64,000 nt of DNA from a bacterium (GTDB lineage Bacteria > JAGOBX01), in NCBI GenBank assembly GCA_029551925.1, contig JAKPEO010000109.1, positions 12,702 through 76,701 of the forward strand, written 5' to 3'. The notes under the pieces are model-generated. The model searched no databases and had not been told where the DNA came from. It saw nothing but the letters and a program-made list of their open reading frames with translations. This document shows positions 42,905-51,061 of this stretch, piece by piece (the stretch's first letter is position 1; the number at the start of each line of letters is the position of its first letter). The translations under genes and the position numbers were made by a program.

Positions 42905-42938
42905 TTTGCATATTTGCGCAATTGCGCAAATCCGCAAA
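42905..42938. repeat. 20-bp perfect palindrome with outer arms
   Basis: ATTTGCGCAATTGCGCAAAT (42912-42931) is a perfect palindrome. Outer 5-base arms (tttgc at 42905-42909, gcaaa at 42934-42938) extend it. It lies between the P-loop gene and the small unknown gene. It may be an extended cruciform, a binding site for a dimeric protein, or a REP-type element. Confidence 0.5.
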
Positions 42939-43008
42939 TGTAATAAGTTAGTTATTAAAAAAGTAGATTTTGATTTTTAAATAATAAAAGAAAAAGGGAT
43001 TGTGTGTT

Positions 43009-43440
43009 ATGGCATTTAACGAATCAGATTATATTGAACTTATAAGAAAAATTGATGAAATACTGGAAAATGACGAATCTGGTAATTTAAAGAAATTATT
43101 TTTTTTAAAAAAATTAATGGCTTTATATAAAAAATATCCTGTATATCCGTCGCTTGCAGTGAAGATATTCGAGCAATCGCAAGAAAAGACTATTGAATAT
43201 TCAGATATTGAAAAAGGCGATGTTTTGTTGTTTGATACTGATAAGGAGACCTATTTAGCGGCAGTAAAAGATGTAAACGCTGAAATAATAAAATTATCAG
43301 AAATTTCAAAAGAGACGGAATATCGGAGCAAAACATTTGAAAAATCGCAATTAAAGACAATTTATAGTTTAGTAGATAAACAATTAAATCCAGAAACGCG
43401 GAAAGAAAACGCAGAAGGCGGTGCATCTGATAATGCTTAA
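43009..43440 (+). CDS. Unknown small soluble protein
   Basis: I do not recognise this 143-residue protein. It begins MAFNESDYIELIRKIDEIL with a helical N-terminal half. A beta-rich region at about 60-110 has YSDIEKGDVLLFDTDKETYLAAV, then an acidic, Ala/Gly-rich tail. The region KGDVLLFD-x-x-x-x-x-YLAAV resembles an SH3-like fold, but no family is assigned. Its end overlaps the following polynucleotide-kinase-like gene by eight bases, so the two are translationally linked. I start it at the ATG at 43009; an in-frame TTG at 43000 is less likely. Confidence 0.6.
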   Translation: MAFNESDYIELIRKIDEILENDESGNLKKLFFLKKLMALYKKYPVYPSLAVKIFEQSQEKTIEYSDIEKGDVLLFDTDKETYLAAVKDVNAEIIKLSEISKETEYRSKTFEKSQLKTIYSLVDKQLNPETRKENAEGGASDNA

Positions 43441-44686
43441 AAATGTGTATGAAAATAAAACATTATTTTTTAAAGGGCCATATACAATAACTTTTAAAGA
43501 AGGCATATTTGAAATATTTGGCGCTCAACCTGACCGCGACGAAAAAATTGTTATTCCAGAAAATAAGCAAGTTCCTGTAATGGTATTGAAACAGGGCAAA
43601 ATCGAAGTGGCGGAAAATTATCCGAAAGGCGTTACGGAAGTAAACGGTTATCCGATACCTGTAAGTTGGGATAAATTAGTTGAAAAAATTGTAAAAAATA
43701 ATTTGAATACGATATTAATTTTAGGCGCAACAGACAGCGGAAAATCAACATTAACGCATTATTTAGTGAATAGATTAGTAGCGCAAAACAAAAGCGTCGG
43801 AGTAGTAGATGCGGATTTAGGGCAATCTAATATAGGCGTGACAGGGACGCTTGGTCTTGCGATATTTGAAAATAAAATTTATAATATGCAAGATGCAAAG
43901 ATTTTTAAATCTCATTTTGTCGGCGGATTTTCGCCGTCTTTGCATTGTATGGAAGTATTGATTGGCTTGAAAAAATTAGTTGCTACTGGTTTAATGAATT
44001 CTAATGTTGTTTTGATTGATACTACTGGCTTAATAGATGGAGATAATGGCAGAGCATTGAAATTAGCGAAGATAGAATTATTGAATCCTGATTTAGTAGT
44101 GGCTATACAAAAAAAAGATGAATGCGAACATTTGTTAAAAAATTTGAATAATCAGCGGATTTTTAAAGTAGGTTTGTCTTATTATGTCCGCGAAAAAACA
44201 ACAGAAGAACGTAAATTGAATAGAAAAGCAGCTTTAGCGAAAGCATTGGCGAATAGCAAGAGTATGAAATTGTCAATAAATAAAATAAAACTTCGCGGAT
44301 GTTATTATACGACTGGCGAAAAATTGGAAATACCTGAAAATTTCAGCAATATAATTTTGCATTTAGAAAAATACAGCAAGCGCGAAGGAACATTAGTAGT
44401 ATTGAAAAAACAGATAGATTCTAAAAAGAAAAAAGAATTAGCTGAAAAATTTGGGAAATTAAAAATATTCGTTGCTGGGCAAGAAGCGAATGTTTTAGTA
44501 GGATTATTAAATGAAAATAATGATTATATAGGCAGCGGTATTTTAGAAAAAATTGATTTTGCGCGAGAGAATATTTATTTGCAATCAAATGTAGATGCTT
44601 CTCAAATTAAAAGCATTGTTATTGGTTCAGTTCGTTGCGATTTAGAAGGAAATGAATACGGTTATTTTGAGCCTGGTATTTTCTAA
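43433..44686 (+). CDS. Clp1/Grc3-type P-loop polynucleotide 5'-kinase family protein
   Basis: This 417-residue protein has the three-part layout of the Clp1/Nol9-Grc3 RNA kinase family (COG1341-like). It has an N-terminal beta domain (about 1-75, with FFKGPYTITFKEGIFEIFG), a central P-loop domain and a C-terminal beta domain. The P-loop is LILGATDSGKSTLTHYLVNR (about 95-112), followed by VGVVDADLGQSNIG and LIDTTGLIDG. In eukaryotes and archaea these enzymes phosphorylate RNA or DNA 5'-hydroxyl ends; bacterial members are little studied. I choose the ATG at 43433, with GGCGGTG 9 bases upstream. It overlaps the small gene before it and ends about 100 bases before the pilus operon. Confidence 0.8.
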   Translation: MLKNVYENKTLFFKGPYTITFKEGIFEIFGAQPDRDEKIVIPENKQVPVMVLKQGKIEVAENYPKGVTEVNGYPIPVSWDKLVEKIVKNNLNTILILGATDSGKSTLTHYLVNRLVAQNKSVGVVDADLGQSNIGVTGTLGLAIFENKIYNMQDAKIFKSHFVGGFSPSLHCMEVLIGLKKLVATGLMNSNVVLIDTTGLIDGDNGRALKLAKIELLNPDLVVAIQKKDECEHLLKNLNNQRIFKVGLSYYVREKTTEERKLNRKAALAKALANSKSMKLSINKIKLRGCYYTTGEKLEIPENFSNIILHLEKYSKREGTLVVLKKQIDSKKKKELAEKFGKLKIFVAGQEANVLVGLLNENNDYIGSGILEKIDFARENIYLQSNVDASQIKSIVIGSVRCDLEGNEYGYFEPGIF

Positions 44687-44793
44687 AAAAATCATTTGAT
44701 TTTTTTTTTAATATTTATAAAATAGAATTTAATTAACATTTAGCGGGCGGCTAACACAGTCAGTTAAGTATCTAAAAAAAGGCGCATATTTTT

Positions 44794-47700
44794 ATGAAGT
44801 TGTTTAAGAAAAAAGAAAATCTGTTAGCAATAGATATTGGCTCTTCATCAGTTAAAATGCTTGTAATGGAAGGTACTGCCAAGAAAGTAAAAACGACTTT
44901 TGAAAATTCTGTTTCATTTCGTATTGAGAAAAACGAAGAGCCGGAGCGAGAGAAAGAAATAATTGCTTCAGCAATAAAAGAATGCGTGGCGTCATTAAAT
45001 CTCAAAAAATATAATAAAATTATTTTTTCAATACCAGTTCAAAATGTAATTGCGAGAATAATAACAATTGCAGCAGTGCCTCTTGATAAACTCGACAGCA
45101 TAATTAGTTATGAAGCAGAGCAACATATACCATTTCCATTAAGCGAAGTAGCGTTCAAATATCAATTAATCAGTTATGACGATGAAAATATGGAAATCCT
45201 GCTGACAGCAGTAAAACAAGATAGATTAAATGATTTAATGGATATAGTGACGAGTGTTGGCTTTGAGCCGGAGCTTGTAGATGTCACTTGTTTTTCGCTT
45301 TTTAAATTATTATGTTTTCAAAAAGGTTTATTAGATGAAAAACTAAAAACATACACTCCTAAAAAGCGCGTTAGCGGACAAGCAGCTAATGAAAATGAAA
45401 TAATTGCAATGGTAGATATAGGCAGCGCTACGACAGATATAACGATAGGCAGCGGAAATTCATTTTATTTTACGCGCAGCGCTTTGATAGCCGGCGATCA
45501 TTTTACAGAAGCGATACAGAAAAAATTAAATGTAACTTTTGATATAGCGGAAAAAATAAAAAAAGAGAAATTTGAAATTGATTTAGACAGCATCGCTGCA
45601 GAGAAAACAGGGCAATCTCAACCAGTAAAAAATATATTTTCAACCAAACTTGGTAAGCCGTCTGCTGATACAACAGAAACGGGCGCAGGACAGTCATTAT
45701 TAAAATCTCCATCAGAAAAAACAGAAAGCGAAGCATCTGCGGTAAGTAAACCCGTTATACCATCAAAACCGCTAATTGCCGCGAAACCGTCAATTGTTAA
45801 ACCGTCTATTCCCAAAATAGAATTATCTAAACCAAGTGTTAGCGCGGCGGCAGAAACCGAAGACTCAAAAGAAAATATCGAGGTTCAGGAAAAAAAAATA
45901 GAACAGCAGGTAGCGTCACAGCCGGAAGCGGAACAACAGCAACCATCTGAAAAATTAGAATTACAGAAGCCGCCGGTAGATATAGCGCAACCGCAAATAG
46001 GTATAGGCAAACCACCAATTGGATTAGGCGGATTGAAGCCGGCTGCCGGTTTGAATATTCCGAAGCCGCCGGTTCAGCAGCCGAGCGTGGACAAACCGCA
46101 GGCCGGCATTGGTTTTCCGAAACCGCCGATTGGTTTGGCAAAACCGAGTATAAGCAGCGAAGAAACAAAAGACAGCAGCGTAAAAGAAAATGTCAAAGTT
46201 CAGGGAACAAAAATAGAACAGCCGGAAACTGACCAACAGCAATCAACTGAAAAATTAGAGCAGCCGAAAGCACCGGTAGATATAGCGAAACCGCAAATAG
46301 GTATAGGCAAACCGCCAATTGGATTAGGCGGATTGAAACCGGCTGCCGGTTTGAATGTTCCGAAGCCGCCGATTGCGCCGCAGAGTGCGGAAAAACCGCA
46401 GGTCGGCATTGGTTTTCCAAAACCGCCGATTGGTTTGACAAAGCCGAGTGTAAGCAGCGAAGAAACAAAAGGCAGCGGTGCTGTCGCAGAAGTAAAAGAA
46501 CAAACTATACAATCAAATCTTCCGCCAAAACCGCCGATAGGCGGATTGCCGAAACCTGATATAAGCGCAGCAGCAGAAAATAAATCATCTGATAATATTG
46601 AGCAGCCACCGGCTAAACCGCCGCAAAGCCCTGCGCCGGGTGGATTATTAAAAGGAATGTTAAAAAAACCGGAAATAAAGCCATTAGGCAAACCTGGTTT
46701 ATTGAAACCGCCGAGTTTGTTAAAAGGGTCTGATAATTCTACCAATACTAATCAAAATACCGAAGGCGCTAATAAACCATTAAAATTGAATTTACCGCCA
46801 AAACCGCCGGGCAAATCATTAGGCGCAGCGGCATTAGATGCTATTTCAACAGAAAGCGAATTGGATGTAAATTCATTAGATGGCAAAGAAATTTTTGGTT
46901 ATGTTAAGCCCACGCTTGATAAATTAGTGACTGAACTTAAACGATCATTTGATTTCTTCAAATCACAGATGAGCGGTATGCAAGTTAATAAAATTTTGTT
47001 GACTGGCGGTTCAGCGAAATTGAACGGACTTGACAAATATTTAGAAAAAAAATTGGGTCTGCAAGTAGAAATATTTAATCCGGTATTGAATATAGAAACA
47101 AAAAATATTAATGAAACTTCAAATGAATATAGCGTCGCATTAGGTTTAGGAATGCATAATATTTTCCCGGTATTTCCGATAAATGTTAATTTATTACCAG
47201 AAGAAATTATTTATAAAAGAATACAAGCGAAGCAAAAGAAAAATGTTGTATTATTAGTAATATTTTTAGTATTAGCATTACTCGAATACAGCGTAAAATT
47301 TTATTTTGAATTAAAGCAAAAAGAAGCAGAATTAAGATATTTAGAAGAAGAATATCGCGCGCAGCGCATACCGAGCGGCGAACCCGGCGTGAATTTTAGT
47401 TATGAACAAATAATAAACGAAGTCAACAAAGCAAAAGAAAAGAAAGCAAATTTTGAAAAAATAAAAGGGATAATTGAAAATATCCAAAATGAAAAAGCGC
47501 GGTGGCTTGATGTATTAGCGGAATTATCTGAATTATTGAATAATAAATTTGACGGAATATATACTGGCAACATTTGGATTGACAGAATAAATTTTCAAGA
47601 AAAGAAAAGTATCACCATAGTAGGTTATACAAAGACATATAATATGATTACGAATTTTATTAGGGCATTGAATAAATCTAAACATTTTTCAGTTCCTGAA

Positions 47701-47928
47701 AATGAACGACCGCAGCAGCAGGAAAAAGTTATAGACGGCGAAACATTCATAGAGTTTACTTTAAAAGCCGATGTCAAGCATTATATTGAAAGCGCAAAAA
47801 CGGAAGAAGAAAAAAACGAAGTGAAGAAAGAAGAATCTCCGAAACAACCAGCAGCAGCGGCGCAAGAAGAAAAAGAAACTAAAAAAACTGATAATAGCGA
47901 AGATGATTCTGAAGCCGAAGAAGAATAA
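44794..47928 (+). CDS. pilM: Type IV pilus PilM-PilN fusion with Pro-rich insert
   Basis: This 1044-residue protein joins two inner-membrane pilus assembly proteins. Residues 1-265 are the actin-like PilM N-terminal part (LLAIDIGSSSVKMLV; AEQHIPFPL; AMVDIGSATTDITI). Residues about 270-670 are a Pro/Gly/Lys/Glu-rich low-complexity insert with two 100-residue repeats. Residues 670-790 resume PilM (KILLTGGSAKLNGLDKYL). Residues 795-1044 are PilN: the INVNLLPEEI motif, a membrane helix (about 812-834), a coiled coil, a ferredoxin-like domain and an acidic tail. In most species PilM and PilN are separate and PilM holds the PilN N-terminus INLLP; here they are covalently linked. The gene heads pilO, pilP, an unknown gene and pilQ. 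Confidence 0.93.
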   Translation: MKLFKKKENLLAIDIGSSSVKMLVMEGTAKKVKTTFENSVSFRIEKNEEPEREKEIIASAIKECVASLNLKKYNKIIFSIPVQNVIARIITIAAVPLDKLDSIISYEAEQHIPFPLSEVAFKYQLISYDDENMEILLTAVKQDRLNDLMDIVTSVGFEPELVDVTCFSLFKLLCFQKGLLDEKLKTYTPKKRVSGQAANENEIIAMVDIGSATTDITIGSGNSFYFTRSALIAGDHFTEAIQKKLNVTFDIAEKIKKEKFEIDLDSIAAEKTGQSQPVKNIFSTKLGKPSADTTETGAGQSLLKSPSEKTESEASAVSKPVIPSKPLIAAKPSIVKPSIPKIELSKPSVSAAAETEDSKENIEVQEKKIEQQVASQPEAEQQQPSEKLELQKPPVDIAQPQIGIGKPPIGLGGLKPAAGLNIPKPPVQQPSVDKPQAGIGFPKPPIGLAKPSISSEETKDSSVKENVKVQGTKIEQPETDQQQSTEKLEQPKAPVDIAKPQIGIGKPPIGLGGLKPAAGLNVPKPPIAPQSAEKPQVGIGFPKPPIGLTKPSVSSEETKGSGAVAEVKEQTIQSNLPPKPPIGGLPKPDISAAAENKSSDNIEQPPAKPPQSPAPGGLLKGMLKKPEIKPLGKPGLLKPPSLLKGSDNSTNTNQNTEGANKPLKLNLPPKPPGKSLGAAALDAISTESELDVNSLDGKEIFGYVKPTLDKLVTELKRSFDFFKSQMSGMQVNKILLTGGSAKLNGLDKYLEKKLGLQVEIFNPVLNIETKNINETSNEYSVALGLGMHNIFPVFPINVNLLPEEIIYKRIQAKQKKNVVLLVIFLVLALLEYSVKFYFELKQKEAELRYLEEEYRAQRIPSGEPGVNFSYEQIINEVNKAKEKKANFEKIKGIIENIQNEKARWLDVLAELSELLNNKFDGIYTGNIWIDRINFQEKKSITIVGYTKTYNMITNFIRALNKSKHFSVPENERPQQQEKVIDGETFIEFTLKADVKHYIESAKTEEEKNEVKKEESPKQPAAAAQEEKETKKTDNSEDDSEAEEE
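45829..46440 (+). repeat. Coding repeats of about 300 bases in the PilM insert
   Basis: Unit 1 (45829-46140, 104 codons) and unit 2 (46141-46440, 100 codons) are clearly duplicated; a partial unit 3 starts at 46441. Both contain QIGIGKPPIGLGGLKPAAGL and GIGFPKPPIGL. Nucleotide identity is high over 90-base blocks (45977 and 46277 onward), which suggests recent or gene-converted duplication. The unit length is not constant, so copy number may vary between strains. Confidence 0.9.
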
Positions 47929-47952
47929 AATTTATTTATAAAAATATAACTT

Positions 47953-48525
47953 ATGGCATTACAAGAAAAAGAAAAGAAAATGTTGATTTTTTTAGGCGTG
48001 TTTGTCGTAATAGCGGCATTATACTATATTTATGATACTATAATGCCTAAATATAATGAATTGACAGAAAAAATAAAAGAGCATCGCGAAAAAATAAGCG
48101 AAGCGCAAAAGAATTATAAGACATTAAATCAATTGCGCGAAGATATTTTAAAATTAGATGCAGATGTCCAAAAATTAAAACAGTATTTTCCAGAAGAAGA
48201 GCCGGGCAACAAACGCACATATGAATTAATAGGCAGATTAGAGGAGTTAGGCGAAAGATTAGGAATAAAATTTAGTTCATTGTCGTATGCTGGCGAAGTT
48301 GAAGGCACAGAAGGCGTATATAAAGAAGTGAAGATGAATATAAAGCCGTCAGCGCCACTGCCAATAGAGACATTGATAAAATTATTATACGCATTCGATA
48401 AATACGACAATATTTTGGATATTAAACAATTTAATTTTTCGCCAACTAACGAAGAGAAAACAATATTTAATGTAGATATGAGTGTTTCGTTTTATATGTT
48501 AAAACCAAATGCTTTACAGGAATAA
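47953..48525 (+). CDS. pilO: Type IV pilus inner-membrane protein PilO
   Basis: This 190-residue bitopic protein pairs with PilN in the alignment complex. A short cytoplasmic start is followed by a membrane helix (about 11-31, LIFLGVFVVIAALYYIYDTI), a coiled coil (about 32-80), and a ferredoxin-like periplasmic domain (about 90-190). These are the standard PilO parts and length (about 190-210). It lies 24 bases after the PilM-PilN gene and two bases before the PilP-like gene. Confidence 0.9.
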   Translation: MALQEKEKKMLIFLGVFVVIAALYYIYDTIMPKYNELTEKIKEHREKISEAQKNYKTLNQLREDILKLDADVQKLKQYFPEEEPGNKRTYELIGRLEELGERLGIKFSSLSYAGEVEGTEGVYKEVKMNIKPSAPLPIETLIKLLYAFDKYDNILDIKQFNFSPTNEEKTIFNVDMSVSFYMLKPNALQE

Positions 48526-48527
48526 AA

Positions 48528-49304
48528 ATGGAATCATTAAAGAAAATTTGGCAGAACATTAATAAAAAGATAAATGTTGTATTAACATTAGCCATAATTT
48601 TTATATTGATAGATGTATATTTATTAATGGGGATATTTGACACTTATTCAAACAGAGAAAATTATGAAAAGATTTTACATCCGCGACCGATTGAATTAAA
48701 AAAGATAGAAATCGAGCCGCATGAAGCATTTGATATAGCGCAAGAAATACAGATACCAGAAGAATATCAAATAATTATAAAAAACAATATTTATATTAAT
48801 CCTGAATTACAAGCGAAACGCGAGGCGGCTAAAAAATTAGAAGAAGAAAAAAAGAAAGACAATAAAAAAGAGCAGAAGAAAAAAATAGTAGAGCAAGTTC
48901 AAGAAGAAGATGACGACGGATTAATTTCATTGCCGACTGAATTACCGCCATTAGAGGGCTATACTATAAAAGGAATAGTTTACGGTAAAGCGAATACTCC
49001 GGGCGCTGTATTTATTCAGAGACCTACTGGCGAATCTTATTACGGTAAAGAAGGCAGAAGATTAGTCGGGACTTCAATACTTGTTAAAAAAGTATATAAA
49101 GACAGCGTGCTATTATCTCGACCAGGGTATAAAGATACTCTTATTAATTTTCCGGCAGAAGAATTTTTATCAAGATGGAAACGCGGCGAGACAATAGATC
49201 CGTTTAAAATAGATACAGCGGCGCAGCAGATGAAAAGCAACAGCAGCGATATGGCAGTTGGAGCAGAAAAAACAGAAACTAATGAAGCAGATGACGAAGA
49301 ATAA
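48528..49304 (+). CDS. pilP: PilP/GspC-like pilus assembly protein
   Basis: This 258-residue protein has an N-terminal membrane helix (about 17-37) instead of the lipoprotein signal usual for PilP. A charged linker (about 95-130, KKLEEEKKKDNKKEQKKK) follows, then a beta-barrel HR-type domain (about 145-230). This domain has LEGYTIKGIVYGKANTPGAV, an F-x-x-RPTGESYYGKEGRRL turn and VKKVYKDSVLLSRPG, which matches the small domain of PilP and GspC that contacts the secretin N0 region. The acidic tail may be disordered. The helix anchor and position between pilO and pilQ support the role. It overlaps the next gene by 14 bases. Confidence 0.8.
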   Translation: MESLKKIWQNINKKINVVLTLAIIFILIDVYLLMGIFDTYSNRENYEKILHPRPIELKKIEIEPHEAFDIAQEIQIPEEYQIIIKNNIYINPELQAKREAAKKLEEEKKKDNKKEQKKKIVEQVQEEDDDGLISLPTELPPLEGYTIKGIVYGKANTPGAVFIQRPTGESYYGKEGRRLVGTSILVKKVYKDSVLLSRPGYKDTLINFPAEEFLSRWKRGETIDPFKIDTAAQQMKSNSSDMAVGAEKTETNEADDEE

Positions 49305-51030
49305 TAAGGGACTATTAGTAAAAACAGCGGTTATTTTTTTTTTACTATTATTTTTTTTAAAAGAATTTAATGAAAGCGTTTGTGCTTTCGAGTTGATTGC
49401 TGAATGCGATACGGAAGTAATTGCAGGTCAGAGATTTTATTTGACAATTTATTATGTAGATGATGCTGGCAATGTTGTTGATGCAAATGCCAACGATTTA
49501 TTAGACGGGCAATTTATTTTGCGTTCAACTGGCGATGATAATCAATTAGAGCCTGTGATTATCCCAAAAACGAATTTTGTTGACAATAAATTAAAGGCCG
49601 CGGTGCGTTATAATAAAAGCGGAGTGATAAGCTTAATTCTAATTGACAATGACAACGGCTTGATTACACGAACTGGCAGCATAATAGTAAAATCTGCGGA
49701 ATTAAAAAAATGCAGCGTTATTTTGGGAACTGATACAATCAAAGTCGGCGCAGAATTTGAAATCAAATTAATATTTTCAGATGAAAATGATAATGTAATA
49801 CCAATAACTGAAATTTTTGAAAATCGCGAAATAACAAAGCAGTCAGATTATTTGTTTGCTGGGTTGAATGAACGCGATAATTTAGTTTTGCGAGAAATCA
49901 AAAAAACAGATGATGCCTTGATTTTTGTTTTTTATACTGAAATTGCAGGGCGTAGAGATTTTGCGGTTATTGATAAAATCCAAGGTAGAAAATTAACTGA
50001 TATTTCATTGAATATTGAAGAAGAGCAGCCGTCGAAAATAGAGATAAAATCAGACACTTGTATTAGTGACGAAGGTTATTTGAATTTTACGATTGATATG
50101 TTTGATAAATTCAATAATAAAATTGAAAAAGCGGCTGGATTCTTAAATTTAAAATTCAGCAGTATGGAATATCCTGATTATTTTGTCGAAAAAAAATATG
50201 AAAATATAGCGTATATAAAGGATATTATTAAATTAGAAAAAATCAGCGGCTATGAAATAGATTGCGAATATGTTGGCGAAAACGTTGTTATAAAAACAAG
50301 AAAAAAGATAGGCAGCGGTCTTGATTTACCATTATCAAAATCGTCTATAAAAAATGCGCTAATGACTATAAAAAAAAGTAATGATTTTATGGTTGAGTGT
50401 AATTTAAAATTATTTGATTATAATGATAGCCCAATGAGTAATTTAATTGATAATGTGATATTGAAAATAAATAATAAAGATTATTTGATTGACAGGACAC
50501 AGATTGAAAATTTTATAGTATTAAACGAATTTGAAAAATGGGAGCAAATATCCGCTGATTTAGAAATAAAAAATATCAAGAAACTAAATAATTTTTTGCT
50601 GTTAAAAACCAAGAATGAATATAATTATAAAATTATTTTATGCTTTAGCGGCAAAGACAACAGTTTAGAAATAAATAGAATTGAAAATAATAGCGGTGTG
50701 ACAATTAAATTTGATACTGCGCTAATTATGCAGGAATATTTGAAAGAAAATATAAATGATAAAATAAAAAAAATTAAGATATTTAACAATTATATGATAT
50801 TAGAAACAGCGGATAATTTTGAAATTTCTAATATGTTATTTGAAAAAAAGTTGAATGTATATATTATTGATTTTGAATTAATAAAGCGCGAAGCAATAAA
50901 AGAACATAATGACTATTTAAAAGATTATGCGCTGTCAAGGAATTTAAAATTAACGGATTTATCAAAAATTTACGATTTAGAATTTGAAAAAATAGAAGAC
51001 AAAAAATTAAAGGAAAAAATATTAAATTAG
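49291..51030 (+). CDS. Unknown secreted protein inside the pilus operon
   Basis: I do not recognise this 579-residue protein. A signal peptide (about 1-32) with a strongly hydrophobic LLVKTAVIFFLLLFF core is followed by beta-rich, Ig-like regions (about 33-130 and 135-245). They have the pattern 'V-x-AGQRFYLTIYYVDDAGNVV' and 'IKVGAEFEIKLIFSDENDNVI', typical of bacterial Ig folds with a DxxGN turn. The rest (about 250-579) is mixed alpha/beta without a known motif. Position between the PilP-like and secretin genes in one operon suggests a periplasmic pilus-assembly factor, perhaps a pilotin or secretin partner. The start is uncertain: ATG at 49282 or 49291 inside the pilP end. Confidence 0.65.
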   Translation: MTKNNKGLLVKTAVIFFLLLFFLKEFNESVCAFELIAECDTEVIAGQRFYLTIYYVDDAGNVVDANANDLLDGQFILRSTGDDNQLEPVIIPKTNFVDNKLKAAVRYNKSGVISLILIDNDNGLITRTGSIIVKSAELKKCSVILGTDTIKVGAEFEIKLIFSDENDNVIPITEIFENREITKQSDYLFAGLNERDNLVLREIKKTDDALIFVFYTEIAGRRDFAVIDKIQGRKLTDISLNIEEEQPSKIEIKSDTCISDEGYLNFTIDMFDKFNNKIEKAAGFLNLKFSSMEYPDYFVEKKYENIAYIKDIIKLEKISGYEIDCEYVGENVVIKTRKKIGSGLDLPLSKSSIKNALMTIKKSNDFMVECNLKLFDYNDSPMSNLIDNVILKINNKDYLIDRTQIENFIVLNEFEKWEQISADLEIKNIKKLNNFLLLKTKNEYNYKIILCFSGKDNSLEINRIENNSGVTIKFDTALIMQEYLKENINDKIKKIKIFNNYMILETADNFEISNMLFEKKLNVYIIDFELIKREAIKEHNDYLKDYALSRNLKLTDLSKIYDLEFEKIEDKKLKEKILN

Positions 51031-51061
51031 ATATAGATATTAATTTTAATTGGAGGCAATA

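Noticed and set aside
46024-46745. Several long open frames on the minus strand opposite the PilM insert.
   Set aside because: They arise from the repetitive, stop-poor codon pattern of the Pro/Gly/Lys repeats; they have no start signals and no family resemblance.
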